A program made the position numbers and the translations under genes. A stretch of 20,085 nucleotides of DNA from an uncultured Phycisphaerae bacterium. Its GTDB lineage: Bacteria; Planctomycetota; Phycisphaerae; Phycisphaerales; SM1A02. Below are positions 1 through 8,304 of the stretch, in pieces. The notes under the pieces are model-generated. The model saw nothing but the letters and a program-made list of their open reading frames with translations. It did not search any database and was not told the origin of the DNA. Where the stretch lies: assembly GCA_913046275.1 (NCBI GenBank), contig CAJWSE010000004.1, forward strand, positions 1 to 20,085, in the 5' to 3' direction. Within the stretch, counting starts at the first letter, position 1. The number at the start of each line of letters is the position of its first letter.

Positions 1-1
1 T

Positions 2-1204
2 TCAATGCTTGTAAATCTTCAAACACATTCGAGCGCATCTGTGCGTTTAGCGGCAGTGCTGGCGCTTCGGAAACAGAGTTCCCCATATCTAATGGAGTTT
101 TTGCAAGATCCAGATGATGATGTTGCAACCGAAGCGGCACGAGCAATCCACGATGCACGAATTGCAAACGGTGCAATGAACGCACTTGCAATGACCTTAA
201 ACACAGCGCGCACAATCCCTTGGCAACGCCGTGCTCTGAGTGCAAACAAAATGGAGCATACTTGCGCAGCAAGTGTTCGAGTGGCTCAATTTGCCAGTGA
301 TTTGAACAGTCCCGAATCTTTGCGAATACTTGCTATGCAATCGTTGCGCGATTGGACCCCACGCCCTGAAGGGAATCGCGATATTGTTGAAGGCCGAATT
401 ATTCCACAAAGCCATCTTAATGCTGTGTGTGTAGGTGAGGTCGATGCCGAAATCGGTCAGATACTTGAAACGGCTACAGGAGAGCTTTTAATTGAAACGA
501 TGCAATTTGTCTTCGAGAATGAAATACAAATATTGGGCGACTATGCACAGCAGTGGTTACATGATGAATCACTAAAACCTGATGTGCGAGCATATGCATT
601 ACATCAAGATCCAAATAATAAGAATCTTGAGTATGCATTATCAACTAATATCTGGCAACTTCGAGTTGCAGCATTCGAATGCATTTTAAAAGAGGACCCG
701 CATAGCGTAGCGCCTCTTCTTTACAAAGCAATTGAAGAAGGTGAATTGCAAGAAGCACAGGCGGCCGTCACACTATTGGGCAAGACTACTTGGGGACTTG
801 AAGAAGTTGATATTGCGAGTCTTCCAATAGAATTACATTTAGAGTATGCTCAAGCAACAGGAAAACCGTTGATGTTCGGCGATCCATTGGAGGAGCCATG
901 GTTAATTTATGGTGGAGATATACGATTAGGTAAACAAATAGTTTTTGAAAATACACGAAGCGAGTGCTTGCGTTGTCATAAGATTAGTGGGCGAGGTGGA
1001 ATTGCCGGCCCTTCACTCGATGGCATTGCCGACCGTCTTTCAGACCGAGAATTGTTAGATTCTTTATTGGTGCCTAATAAAAGTATCGCTGCAGAGTTTG
1101 GCGAATACTCTTCTATGCCCCCAATGGGAGTGCTCTTAAATCATCGTGAATTGCGGGATGTTGTAGCCTATCTTAAATCACTTCATCAGAAGGTCGAAGA
1201 GTAG
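2..1204 (+). CDS. HEAT-repeat / cytochrome c protein, 5'-truncated
   Basis: The frame is open to the window edge with no stop, so the ATG at 5 is probably an internal Met and the gene begins upstream. Helical HEAT-like repeats fill roughly the first 290 visible residues (for example the part with SVRLAAVLALRKQ and DVATEAARAI). A C-terminal cytochrome c domain follows, with a haem motif CLRCH about 79 residues from the end and a probable axial Met in SSMPPMG. This arrangement is known from large planctomycete/verrucomicrobial proteins in which an N-terminal sugar-dehydrogenase-like propeller precedes HEAT repeats and one c-type haem; that propeller would lie outside the window. The role is inferred to be periplasmic oxidation of a carbohydrate-like substrate with electron transfer through the haem. 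Its last 32 bp overlap the convergent PqiA-like gene. Confidence 0.85.
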   Translation, partial: SMLVNLQTHSSASVRLAAVLALRKQSSPYLMEFLQDPDDDVATEAARAIHDARIANGAMNALAMTLNTARTIPWQRRALSANKMEHTCAASVRVAQFASDLNSPESLRILAMQSLRDWTPRPEGNRDIVEGRIIPQSHLNAVCVGEVDAEIGQILETATGELLIETMQFVFENEIQILGDYAQQWLHDESLKPDVRAYALHQDPNNKNLEYALSTNIWQLRVAAFECILKEDPHSVAPLLYKAIEEGELQEAQAAVTLLGKTTWGLEEVDIASLPIELHLEYAQATGKPLMFGDPLEEPWLIYGGDIRLGKQIVFENTRSECLRCHKISGRGGIAGPSLDGIADRLSDRELLDSLLVPNKSIAAEFGEYSSMPPMGVLLNHRELRDVVAYLKSLHQKVEE

Positions 1205-2222
1205 TAAGAGCCCTAGATATTAAAATAGCCATTGCGGCTAATAAATAACTTAAACCAATTGCAATAACAACTATATAGAGACCGCTCAAAACTTTTGTTT
1301 TAACTAACTCTTTTCCCTCAGTGGCGACTAAGAACAGGGCTAGGCCAAAAACATCAAGCATGCACCAGCGTGAAAATGAATCGATTACTTCACGCATTTT
1401 TTGATGCGTTGCAAGTTTCATTGGGATTATCCAGATGGATATTAGGATTAGAAGTCGAATAATAGGCAGCACGCCTAATGTTAAAACTAGAATTGCGAGC
1501 AAGAGCCACTCATGCATGCTTTGAAGCATTTCAACAATTAAGTAGATGCTGTAAGATCGCGAGACAAGGAACACCTGGTGAATTTGTAAAAACTCAGCAT
1601 GGAATGATTCAATAAGTGCCGCGCCCGAAATTATTGCAAGCACAGGAACAACCCAGCTGATTTTTAAGTTATCTCTAATAAGCCAAACTTTGCTTGATGT
1701 TTTAAGTGCTGGAGTAATTTTCTCTGCTTCCCTTTTGGCTATGGTAATGACAGCCTGAGATATCAACATGCTCAATGTAATCGCGCTGATGAAGAAAAAT
1801 ACGCCAATATGAATTTGTGATGAAATCCATTGCTGTTTATTTGTCAAAGCAATTAACAAAATAACAACAAAGATATCCATGTATGACCATTTCCCTAAAA
1901 GTTCAATGACATGCAAAAATTTTACGCGAGTAGAAGAATTCCAAGGTAAAAACCAGGCGAGGTAAAGTGCAATGAGTTTTGCAAACGGGAAAATAATTGA
2001 AAAACTAAGAATCAGTCCTGCGATAATGTACAGCTTCGCATCCCACATCAGTTTTACCGAGTGAGGGAGGCTATATATTATTGGCGATTTAAACGCTTCA
2101 TCAATTTCAAGGAATGGAAGAATTAGGCCGAGTATATTTAAAATGAGTGAAGTGGTAAGTAAAACAGGAATAAACCATCCCTTTTTCCCAGCCCATTTTT
2201 GTAATGTGTTTTTTTCTGACAT
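1173..2222 (-). CDS. PqiA-like integral membrane protein with two PqiA repeats
   Basis: The product is a 349-residue polytopic membrane protein with two related halves, each with several hydrophobic helices. The first carries FPFAKLIALYLAWFLP and GKWSYMDIFVV (about residues 110-120). The second repeats the theme with GVLPIIRLLILISIWIIP and SRWCMLDVFGLALFLV. This matches the paraquat-inducible protein A family, whose members work with MCE (PqiB-like) proteins in lipid transport across the envelope in proteobacteria. The Cys-rich zinc ribbons usual in E. coli PqiA are absent and no MCE partner is visible nearby, so the role is uncertain. I chose ATG at 2222 over an in-frame TTG at 2237 because TATTAT lies exactly six bases before the ATG, suggesting a leaderless transcript. 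The 3' end overlaps the convergent cytochrome gene by 32 bp. Confidence 0.85.
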   Translation of the reverse strand: MSEKNTLQKWAGKKGWFIPVLLTTSLILNILGLILPFLEIDEAFKSPIIYSLPHSVKLMWDAKLYIIAGLILSFSIIFPFAKLIALYLAWFLPWNSSTRVKFLHVIELLGKWSYMDIFVVILLIALTNKQQWISSQIHIGVFFFISAITLSMLISQAVITIAKREAEKITPALKTSSKVWLIRDNLKISWVVPVLAIISGAALIESFHAEFLQIHQVFLVSRSYSIYLIVEMLQSMHEWLLLAILVLTLGVLPIIRLLILISIWIIPMKLATHQKMREVIDSFSRWCMLDVFGLALFLVATEGKELVKTKVLSGLYIVVIAIGLSYLLAAMAILISRALTTLRPSDEVI

Positions 2223-2234
2223 GACCTCATAATA
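2220..2234 (-). promoter_or_regulatory. Putative -10 box and leaderless start of the PqiA-like gene
   Basis: On the minus strand TATTAT (2229-2234) is followed by six bases (GAGGTC) and the ATG. Transcription would start at or next to the A of ATG. No convincing -35 box was seen. GAGG lies only two bases before the ATG, too close for normal Shine-Dalgarno use. Confidence 0.4.
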
Positions 2235-2263
2235 CAACTAAATTAGTGGCAATGGAATTGTTG

Positions 2264-2278
2264 TATAATATGTCTATG
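2264..2278 (+). promoter_or_regulatory. Perfect TATAAT box before a small ORF
   Basis: TATAAT (2264-2269) is followed by six bases and an ATG at 2276. It forms a divergent arrangement with the PqiA-like promoter on the other strand. No good -35 element is visible 16-18 bp upstream. Confidence 0.35.
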
Positions 2279-2371
2279 GCAACCGTATTAATTACAAATG
2301 GTTTATGGCTCGCATTTCTTCTTGGTTGGTGTCTGCTTTGTTTTGCAGATGCACGAAATCAAGATAACTAG
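2270..2371 (+). CDS. Candidate 33-aa single-span membrane miniprotein
   Basis: This small ORF starts at ATG 2270 or, if the adjacent TATAAT gives a leaderless message, at the in-frame ATG 2276 (31 residues). The peptide has a polar start, then one hydrophobic segment rich in Leu, Trp, Phe and Cys (residues about 8-26, NGLWLAFLLGWCLLCFA), then a polar tail ADARNQDN. It lies alone in the 199-bp gap between the PqiA-like gene and the DUF1080 gene. Nothing links it to a known family, and an ORF this short can arise by chance. The membrane-like composition and the exact TATAAT are the only supports. Confidence 0.3.
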   Translation: MSMATVLITNGLWLAFLLGWCLLCFADARNQDN

Positions 2372-2421
2372 GCATGGCTACGAAAACTTGACCTTTAATT
2401 TTCTATTGTTAGCTTCCTAAA

Positions 2422-3429
2422 TTATTTAAGAGTTCGAATGAATAGGTTAGTGAATGATGCATTGCTTCCCCCGATGCCAACAGGGCCACTTGTTCCCTGA
2501 ATTTTAAATCTAGTCCATTTGCCTATTTCTATGCTTGGAAGCTCTGTTTTTTTGCCATCAATAATGACATAGCAAGTCGATGTCGCCTTATCACACCTGT
2601 AATCGAATATACATTCATATTGTTTGTACATACTGTCTGTGAATAGAGGAGCGCTTGATTCTTCACACCGGAGAACATTTCCCTGGGCATTCCATGATTC
2701 TGGAGAGTTTGTTTTCCAGCCATTCAAATTTATTCCCGTAAAGAGTGTCGTGAAACCAATAGCTTCTTCTGCGATCATATCCTTATCTAATGAAGGGGCT
2801 GTAGGAGGGAGTTCAAGTATGCGCAGATTTTTAAAATACGCTTCAGTGCCTTCTGCTTCTAGACATATATATCCTTTTCGTGGAGTCACTTCAGTGCCTC
2901 CAGAAACAAAGGCGCCGTTTACTGCTAAGTTGATTTGGCCATCAATGCAAGTTACAACATAGTGATTCCATTCAGGAGCAGGTTTAGAGCGTCGTTCACT
3001 TGGTAAACAACGTTCTACGTGCGCGCCACTTGGGTGTGGATCATCTGGGATAAGCGATGCCCCCCAAATGGAAAAGATATCACCATGTGTTGTGTACCAA
3101 TCGAGTTCTTTTCCGTCCATAATTTGTACTTCAATACTTCTTGTGAATGGAACACCTTTCGCTGGGAGAGGGTCTGACCATACAAATAAGCCAGCGTTGC
3201 CATTTGGCAGTGCATGTTTCCAATCAAGTTCGAGTATAAAATTTTCGTACATTTGGTTCGTGCGAATGACGCCTATAGGCTTCCCAGTTGTTTTAATCAT
3301 ATTGTCAGTGACGACCCAGGTACTTGGGTCTCCGTTGACAATTGTCCATCCGTCAAGTGTCATTCCATTAAACAGTGGTTTGAAATGACTTGTTTGTGTG
3401 ATTAACAGCGCGAGGATAAATGTATGCAT
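2422..3429 (-). CDS. Exported protein with two DUF1080 (3-keto-disaccharide hydrolase-like) domains
   Basis: The product has 335 residues with a short N-terminal hydrophobic export segment (MHTFILALLITQTS). The first DUF1080 domain (about residues 17-205) opens with FKPLFNGMTLDGWTIVNGD and includes the usual GNAGLFVW and EVQIMDG segments. A second, shorter copy starts near residue 225 with FTTLFTGINLNGWKTNSPESW. DUF1080 proteins have a concanavalin-like fold and are abundant in planctomycetes; some are 3-keto-glycoside hydrolases or lyases. The start has a Shine-Dalgarno AGGA five bases upstream. It is the last gene of the operon and directly follows the propeller dehydrogenase (7-bp gap), which fits a pathway in which a sugar is oxidised and then cleaved. 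That pathway is an inference. Confidence 0.85.
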   Translation of the reverse strand: MHTFILALLITQTSHFKPLFNGMTLDGWTIVNGDPSTWVVTDNMIKTTGKPIGVIRTNQMYENFILELDWKHALPNGNAGLFVWSDPLPAKGVPFTRSIEVQIMDGKELDWYTTHGDIFSIWGASLIPDDPHPSGAHVERCLPSERRSKPAPEWNHYVVTCIDGQINLAVNGAFVSGGTEVTPRKGYICLEAEGTEAYFKNLRILELPPTAPSLDKDMIAEEAIGFTTLFTGINLNGWKTNSPESWNAQGNVLRCEESSAPLFTDSMYKQYECIFDYRCDKATSTCYVIIDGKKTELPSIEIGKWTRFKIQGTSGPVGIGGSNASFTNLFIRTLK

Positions 3430-3436
3430 GTTGTTC

Positions 3437-5812
3437 CTATTTTATAAAAACTCTTCGCAAAGAAAGTTCGACATTATCGACATTGATTTGTATGGCTTGC
3501 CCGTTAAATTCAATGTTTTTTGCTTTATAGATGGGGATTTGATTGAGTAAAACATTGGCCCCATTTCCCTCCTCAAGCATAACTGTACACCACTCGTTTT
3601 GGTCAATTAGGTTTGCTTGAATAGCGTGATCCTGCGTGCCGCCAGTTTTTCGGTTGCCCTGAGTGGCAACATCAAAAACCGACTGGCCAATTGTGATAGT
3701 GCCTAGCCCTGTCCCATTTACTTTTGTATCAAATCTAATAGATGTGAATGTCGATTCGTAAGGAATAGTGACTGTGCCAGTGCCACGGCATATAAAATCC
3801 CCGCCATCAGTTACTTCCCATTGAACACCATCAGTGGATTCAATTGTATTGCTATTGTATTTAAGCGGTGCCCAAATTGCTGGAAGTGAATCTTCCTGGA
3901 ACTGCCTAATTCGTACATCAGCAAAAGCCAGTTCGCCTTTGGCAGCTGCAATTTTGAGAGTAGATGGCCTCGCTTTATCTTCTCCATAGATATCCTTATC
4001 ACTTACTACCCCATTAATTTCTACTTTTTCAATCATCTGAGGTTCATGCTTGAAGGTGAATTGAGCATTGTGCCAAATGCCTGCTCCGAGATAGCCATCC
4101 TGTCCTGCGCTTTTTAATTCGTATGTCATTTGATTAGGCAACGTTATATTAGCGCTACTGTTTTCGGTCAGCATATACGCGAATTTGACTTCGCCACTGT
4201 CCGAATTAAATGTAGTTTCCATGGACTCGCCTTCTGATGCCACTAATGCGCTCATGCCTTCGCTTAACTTGAATTTAGTGCTGTCATTGATGTCGAGCTC
4301 AGCATTGCAGAGTTGAACGCCATTATTCATCCACATGTCAAAAGCATCAGCCCAATTTAGATAGAGCCACCCCTCAACTCGCTCTCCTCGCTCAATTGGT
4401 GGCATGACTTCCTTTGCAACATATTCAAGCCTTCCTCCAGGCATTTTATTAATTGTGTAGGAGACTTGATTGTGTCGCAGTGTTGCACCATCAGCCGAAT
4501 TTGCGCCGTTGAGTGTTAGCATTACACATTTTCCAGCCTCTAAATTGTCAATTGTTACATTAGCTGTTTTCCCGTCCGTTGAGAGTGACACCCCTGAAAT
4601 AATGAGCGGCTCAATATTTTGCTGGGGTGAGCCATATTCCCACCAATAGTTATAGTCATATTTGGTGCCTTCAATTAACGGTGCCGCAGTGAGAGGTTTT
4701 GTAAATATGATTTCGAATCCATTTTTGGTGAGGTGTGCGCCTTGCATTTCAAATGGAACGGTTCCATCGAACTTAATTCGAGCAATGCCATTTCCTGGCG
4801 CAAGTCCTCCCCAGCCACGATTGGTCATCCCTGAGTACAAGGTGCCATCAGGCCCAAATTTAATGTGGTAAGAAGACCCAACTCTTTGGTGTGCGAGCCA
4901 GCATGCACCTTGTAATACGCCATCAATTTCTTCGAATTGAGCTCGTAAAATTTGCCCATTTGTAAGCTCTGCGATGAAATACTGTCCATCAAATGGTCCC
5001 CCAGTTTTGTCTTGAATGACATTGCCCGTTGACCGCGACCATTGGTAGGGCAACCAAAGCGCAGGGTGTTCGCGAGTAATTTCTGGGTGCGGCTGGGTAT
5101 CACTGGGCTCAATATCTGGTTGGTCTTCATACCAACGCAGTGAGGCTGGGTGGCCATAAAAGGCACCTTCTTTGATAGCGTATACAGGGCATACAGCCAT
5201 CCAATCACCTTGGTTGTCAGTAACGAGCAAAGTGCCATCTTCTAAGAGCCCTAAGCCCGCAGGGCTGCGAAGTCCACCTGCAATTGGAACAACTTCACCT
5301 TTAGGTGTAAGTTTAAGCACCCATCCGCGGTATGGCGCTCTGGATTTACCATGCCACCAGTGCGGATTCCAAAACCCCACGTTTAGAGAGAAATACATAT
5401 TGCCTTCATTGTCGACTGGGAGCCCAAATCCAAATTCGTGATAATTGCCGCTCATTCCCCAATCTTGAGTAATTGTTTGTATTTCATCAATGATAAGATC
5501 TCCATCGAGATCAATTAGCTTTGATATTTCACCTCTTTGCATCACGTAGAGATCATCATTTTTTACAGCTAGGCCTAGCCCTTCATGTAGCCCCTCGCAA
5601 ATCAGAGTAAACACTGCATCTTGTGGATTCACTGATTCTGGTTTTTGAATTCGCCAAACTTGTCCTCGCCTTGTGCTAACCACCATGTCGCCATTTGAGA
5701 AAAAGTCCATGCCGCCCACCTCAAGGACTTCACCTGCGGGCTCTTCGAGATAATCAATGGTGTAAGGTGATTGAAATAATATGATTGCTGTAAAAATGAG
5801 TGGCGTAATCAT
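3437..5812 (-). CDS. Exported beta-propeller dehydrogenase-like protein with C-terminal lectin-like domains
   Basis: The product has 791 residues and a short signal peptide (about residues 1-15). Residues about 20-350 look like a glucose/sorbosone-dehydrogenase or NHL-type propeller: GGMDFFSNGDMVVSTRRGQVWRI, LRSPAGLGLLEDGTLLVTDNQGDW, and IKFGPDGTLYSGMTNRGWGG. A middle all-beta region (about 350-480) follows, then a C-terminal part containing a DUF1080/concanavalin-like module (WLYLNWADAFDMWMNNG to FADVRIRQF). No CXXCH haem motif is present; the haem is on the gene just upstream, whose stop overlaps this start by four bases (ATGA). A near-perfect Shine-Dalgarno GGAGGTGAT precedes the ATG. The likely role is periplasmic oxidation of a carbohydrate. 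Cofactor and substrate cannot be read from the sequence. Confidence 0.82.
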   Translation of the reverse strand: MITPLIFTAIILFQSPYTIDYLEEPAGEVLEVGGMDFFSNGDMVVSTRRGQVWRIQKPESVNPQDAVFTLICEGLHEGLGLAVKNDDLYVMQRGEISKLIDLDGDLIIDEIQTITQDWGMSGNYHEFGFGLPVDNEGNMYFSLNVGFWNPHWWHGKSRAPYRGWVLKLTPKGEVVPIAGGLRSPAGLGLLEDGTLLVTDNQGDWMAVCPVYAIKEGAFYGHPASLRWYEDQPDIEPSDTQPHPEITREHPALWLPYQWSRSTGNVIQDKTGGPFDGQYFIAELTNGQILRAQFEEIDGVLQGACWLAHQRVGSSYHIKFGPDGTLYSGMTNRGWGGLAPGNGIARIKFDGTVPFEMQGAHLTKNGFEIIFTKPLTAAPLIEGTKYDYNYWWEYGSPQQNIEPLIISGVSLSTDGKTANVTIDNLEAGKCVMLTLNGANSADGATLRHNQVSYTINKMPGGRLEYVAKEVMPPIERGERVEGWLYLNWADAFDMWMNNGVQLCNAELDINDSTKFKLSEGMSALVASEGESMETTFNSDSGEVKFAYMLTENSSANITLPNQMTYELKSAGQDGYLGAGIWHNAQFTFKHEPQMIEKVEINGVVSDKDIYGEDKARPSTLKIAAAKGELAFADVRIRQFQEDSLPAIWAPLKYNSNTIESTDGVQWEVTDGGDFICRGTGTVTIPYESTFTSIRFDTKVNGTGLGTITIGQSVFDVATQGNRKTGGTQDHAIQANLIDQNEWCTVMLEEGNGANVLLNQIPIYKAKNIEFNGQAIQINVDNVELSLRRVFIK

Positions 5813-6756
5813 TTTGAATCACCTCCATATAGTGCATGTGTCAATGTCGCTTTGCTTTTTCCGGCGGGTATGTTTGCATCTACGGATAAATTTGTTTCTG
5901 GAGGAGGCGAAATAATGAAGGGTTCAAATGCATCAATTTCAAAATGTTGTTCAACTAGCGCTCGCGTTCCGGTTGTTGGGCGGCACCATTCCTCAATGGA
6001 TGCAATCGTTTTCCCATCATTCGTGATGAGTTCATAACGAATGAAGGCATATTTACCCGCTGTGTTTGTTGCTCGAAGCTGTGCTTTTAGAGGTTTGCCC
6101 TCTGGGGTTTGGAATAAGCCTGCAGGTGCGCCATTGTTTACATACACAACTATATTTCCAAGTGGAGCTATTGGTGAACCGCCGCGTTCGCCCCAATCTT
6201 CTCTGCGTACAAATTTACCTTGTCTGACTGCAAGTAGCCGTACATCATCGGCTCGGTATTCATAACTAAAACGATCTGTATTTCCAATAAGAAGTCCACG
6301 TGGGTGAAGTTGTGAATCGGAGTTTAGTGGAGGGAGCATTCCTCGTATGACTAATGGAGTCTCGCTTACAACCATCTCGGTTTCATTCGGCGTGGCATCT
6401 CTTTGTGTTGGCGCAAAATTACGAACATGCATTGCGATTTTTAGAATTTGTTCCTCAGTAAGAATGTCAGCAAAAGGTGGCATAGGCGTGCCTGGTATTC
6501 CTGAAGCAGTCGTTTTTGAAATGGCATGAAGAGTATTCCCAAACGAGAATCCTCCATCGACAAAACTTCTTGCGGGTCTGTCAAGAGCAATTAGCGCCTT
6601 GCCGTCGCCGTTCGCACCATGGCACTGAGCGCAATACAGCAAGTAGAGTTGTTCATTTGTTTCTTCTTCGGTAATCTCACTCTGTGAAGTTATTTGTTCA
6701 TTTTCAGAACATCCCCAGCAGAGAAGGGTGATAGTAATTGTTAAAAAAAGCTTCAT
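5809..6756 (-). CDS. c-type cytochrome lipoprotein
   Basis: The product has 315 residues. The N-terminus MKLFLTITITLLCWGC resembles a lipoprotein signal with Cys16 as the acylated residue, although Cys at -3 and Trp at -2 make the lipobox non-canonical. The haem c motif CAQCH is at 42-46 in YCAQCHGANGDGK, with a probable axial Met at 92 in GTPMPPF. The fold ends near residue 118, and the remaining ~200 residues form a domain I do not recognise. It is probably the electron acceptor for the propeller dehydrogenase encoded next, with which it shares an ATGA overlap. It starts three bases after the M28 stop, so it is almost certainly co-transcribed with it. No clear Shine-Dalgarno is present. Confidence 0.85.
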   Translation of the reverse strand: MKLFLTITITLLCWGCSENEQITSQSEITEEETNEQLYLLYCAQCHGANGDGKALIALDRPARSFVDGGFSFGNTLHAISKTTASGIPGTPMPPFADILTEEQILKIAMHVRNFAPTQRDATPNETEMVVSETPLVIRGMLPPLNSDSQLHPRGLLIGNTDRFSYEYRADDVRLLAVRQGKFVRREDWGERGGSPIAPLGNIVVYVNNGAPAGLFQTPEGKPLKAQLRATNTAGKYAFIRYELITNDGKTIASIEEWCRPTTGTRALVEQHFEIDAFEPFIISPPPETNLSVDANIPAGKSKATLTHALYGGDSK

Positions 6757-6759
6757 ACT

Positions 6760-7653
6760 CTAGTAGGGTACATGACCAGCAAGATCGAGTGCCGCTTTGT
6801 AGGCAAGTAAAGCCGTTTTTGCGGCAAGTTCCGGCATAATTTTTTCGGCATGGTCGCTAGTCTTATGGTAGTCCACATGGTCTTCGACACTGAGAAAGAT
6901 TGCTGGAACGCCAAGTTCGACAAACGGCCATTGGTCACTTCGAGTCATCCAATCAGGGTGCTTATTTTTAATAATGGATAAGCCAACTTCATGATTCGCT
7001 TTTGAGATTGCTAGGGCTATTCGGGGGGCGTCTGGCATGCCTTCAATAAAAATAGTGTTAGGCTCGCCTCGGCTAATCATGTCTAGGTTGATGAGGGCCT
7101 TAATTTTGTAAGTGGGTATGACTTGGCTGCGCGCAAAATGTTTAGATCCACGCAGCCCATCTTCTTCACCAGTGAATGCAACCACTACAATTGAAGCATC
7201 TAGAGTGCCCTGTAATTTCCCCAGCGCTTCTGCAATAGCAATTAGTGCGGCCGTGCCTGATGCGTTGTCATCAGCACCATTGTAAATTTTGTCTTTGCCT
7301 GTAGTTTTTGGTTTGAGATGATCGTAATGCGCAGTGAGGAGAATGAATTGTTTCCCATTGCCTTTTAACATCGCTGCAACATTAGGCGATTCACGCATAT
7401 CGTCGGTTGGAATGTACATCGAGGTTTTTCCAGGTATTGGAGTCAGCCCCGCATCGCTCCATTTTGTTGCAATGTACTTGGCGGCGATACGGCCTTCTTT
7501 TGAACGGTAGTGCCTGCCTTGTAGTTCGTCAGACGCAAGCCATTCGACATTAGAATAGATATTCTCAGAGGAAATAATCTCGACTTGACTTGTTGACTTT
7601 GAACTGCACGACATAAAAAGAAGGCAAAACGAAAATAATAATAGTTTACGCAT
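6760..7653 (-). CDS. M28-family zinc metallopeptidase, probable lipoprotein
   Basis: The product has 297 residues with the N-terminus MRKLLLFSFCLLFMSC, a probable lipoprotein signal with Cys16. The M28 aminopeptidase metal site is complete: His109 (LLTAHYDH), Asp128/129 (NGADDNASG), Glu163-Glu164 (FTGEEDG), Asp191 (INLDM) and His263 (DYHKTSD). In M28 enzymes these bind two zinc ions and supply the catalytic Glu. It should cleave peptides at the cell surface or in the periplasm. The start overlaps the end of the DtxR-type regulator by eight bases and the stop is three bases before the cytochrome start, so translation is probably coupled across these genes. A metal-dependent enzyme directly behind a metal-responsive regulator suggests, but does not prove, metal-linked expression. 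Confidence 0.9.
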   Translation of the reverse strand: MRKLLLFSFCLLFMSCSSKSTSQVEIISSENIYSNVEWLASDELQGRHYRSKEGRIAAKYIATKWSDAGLTPIPGKTSMYIPTDDMRESPNVAAMLKGNGKQFILLTAHYDHLKPKTTGKDKIYNGADDNASGTAALIAIAEALGKLQGTLDASIVVVAFTGEEDGLRGSKHFARSQVIPTYKIKALINLDMISRGEPNTIFIEGMPDAPRIALAISKANHEVGLSIIKNKHPDWMTRSDQWPFVELGVPAIFLSVEDHVDYHKTSDHAEKIMPELAAKTALLAYKAALDLAGHVPY

Positions 7654-8302
7654 GCTCTATCTCAATCTTATTTGCTGCTGCGAGACCAAGAACAACCCGT
7701 TTGTTATTAGATTGCAGAGTGATGGAATCAGCTGTTTCATTCTTTGAAATCACTTTAACATTTGCGCCAATCAGTAGCCCGCTTTCTTCAGCAAATTTAA
7801 GGAATTCTGTGTTTTGGTTTCCAATCCTTGCTATAGAAACGACTTCTCCTTCACTACAGGTAGCTAGTCGATGTAATACGCGTTTAGGGAAATTGCCAGA
7901 AGAAGAAGGAATGGAGTCTCCATGCGGGTCAACGGTTGGGGAGCCGAGCAGGGTATCCATGCGTTCAATGACTTGGTCTGAAACAACATGTTCAAGTTGC
8001 TCGGCTTCTTCGTGGACATCACCCCAATCCATACCGAGGATTTGCACTAGGAAAAGTTCGATAATGCGGTGCCTCCTAACTACTCGAATCGCGAGTAACT
8101 GTCCTTGTTCCGTAAGTCGAACACCATAATGAGGACGATATTTTATAAGTGAGGCCTCCGCGAGTGTCTTAATCATTGCAGTCGCAGATCCTGGGGTCAC
8201 AGAGAGGGATGCGGCAAGCTCACCAGTAGTTATTTGAGCGTTGCCGGCTGGATCAAGTAGATAAATCGCTTTAAGGTAGTTTTCTACTGTACTAGTAAGC
8301 AT
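7646..8302 (-). CDS. DtxR/MntR-family metal-dependent transcriptional regulator
   Basis: The product has 218 residues: an N-terminal winged helix (about 1-65, with the recognition helix in SVTPGSATAMIKTL), a metal-binding/dimerisation domain (about 66-132, RRHRIIELFL and VHEEAEQLEHVVS, closing with DPHGDSIP), and a C-terminal FeoA/SH3-like domain (about 147-218). By alignment His78, Glu82, His97, Glu101, Glu104 and His105 match DtxR His79, Glu83, His98, Cys102, Glu105 and His106. Glu in place of DtxR Cys102 is the manganese-regulator pattern. However, the MntR ligands Asp8 and Glu11 are Asn8 and Lys11 here. It is divergent from the metal-uptake operon across a 58-bp palindromic region and is likely to repress it and possibly itself. 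The start has no Shine-Dalgarno. Confidence 0.93.
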   Translation of the reverse strand: MLTSTVENYLKAIYLLDPAGNAQITTGELAASLSVTPGSATAMIKTLAEASLIKYRPHYGVRLTEQGQLLAIRVVRRHRIIELFLVQILGMDWGDVHEEAEQLEHVVSDQVIERMDTLLGSPTVDPHGDSIPSSSGNFPKRVLHRLATCSEGEVVSIARIGNQNTEFLKFAEESGLLIGANVKVISKNETADSITLQSNNKRVVLGLAAANKIEIEHA

Positions 8303-8304
8303 GG

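Noticed and set aside
2223..2237. TTG start for the PqiA-like gene
   Set aside because: It adds only MYYEV and lies inside the predicted -10 box; ATG 2222 is better supported.
2624..2962. 112-residue ORF antisense to the DUF1080 gene
   Set aside because: It is a frame shadow of a well-supported gene with no independent evidence.
7701..8129. 142-residue ORF antisense to the DtxR-type regulator
   Set aside because: It is a shadow of the regulator gene with no domain, no ribosome site and a Ser/Thr-rich composition typical of antisense frames.
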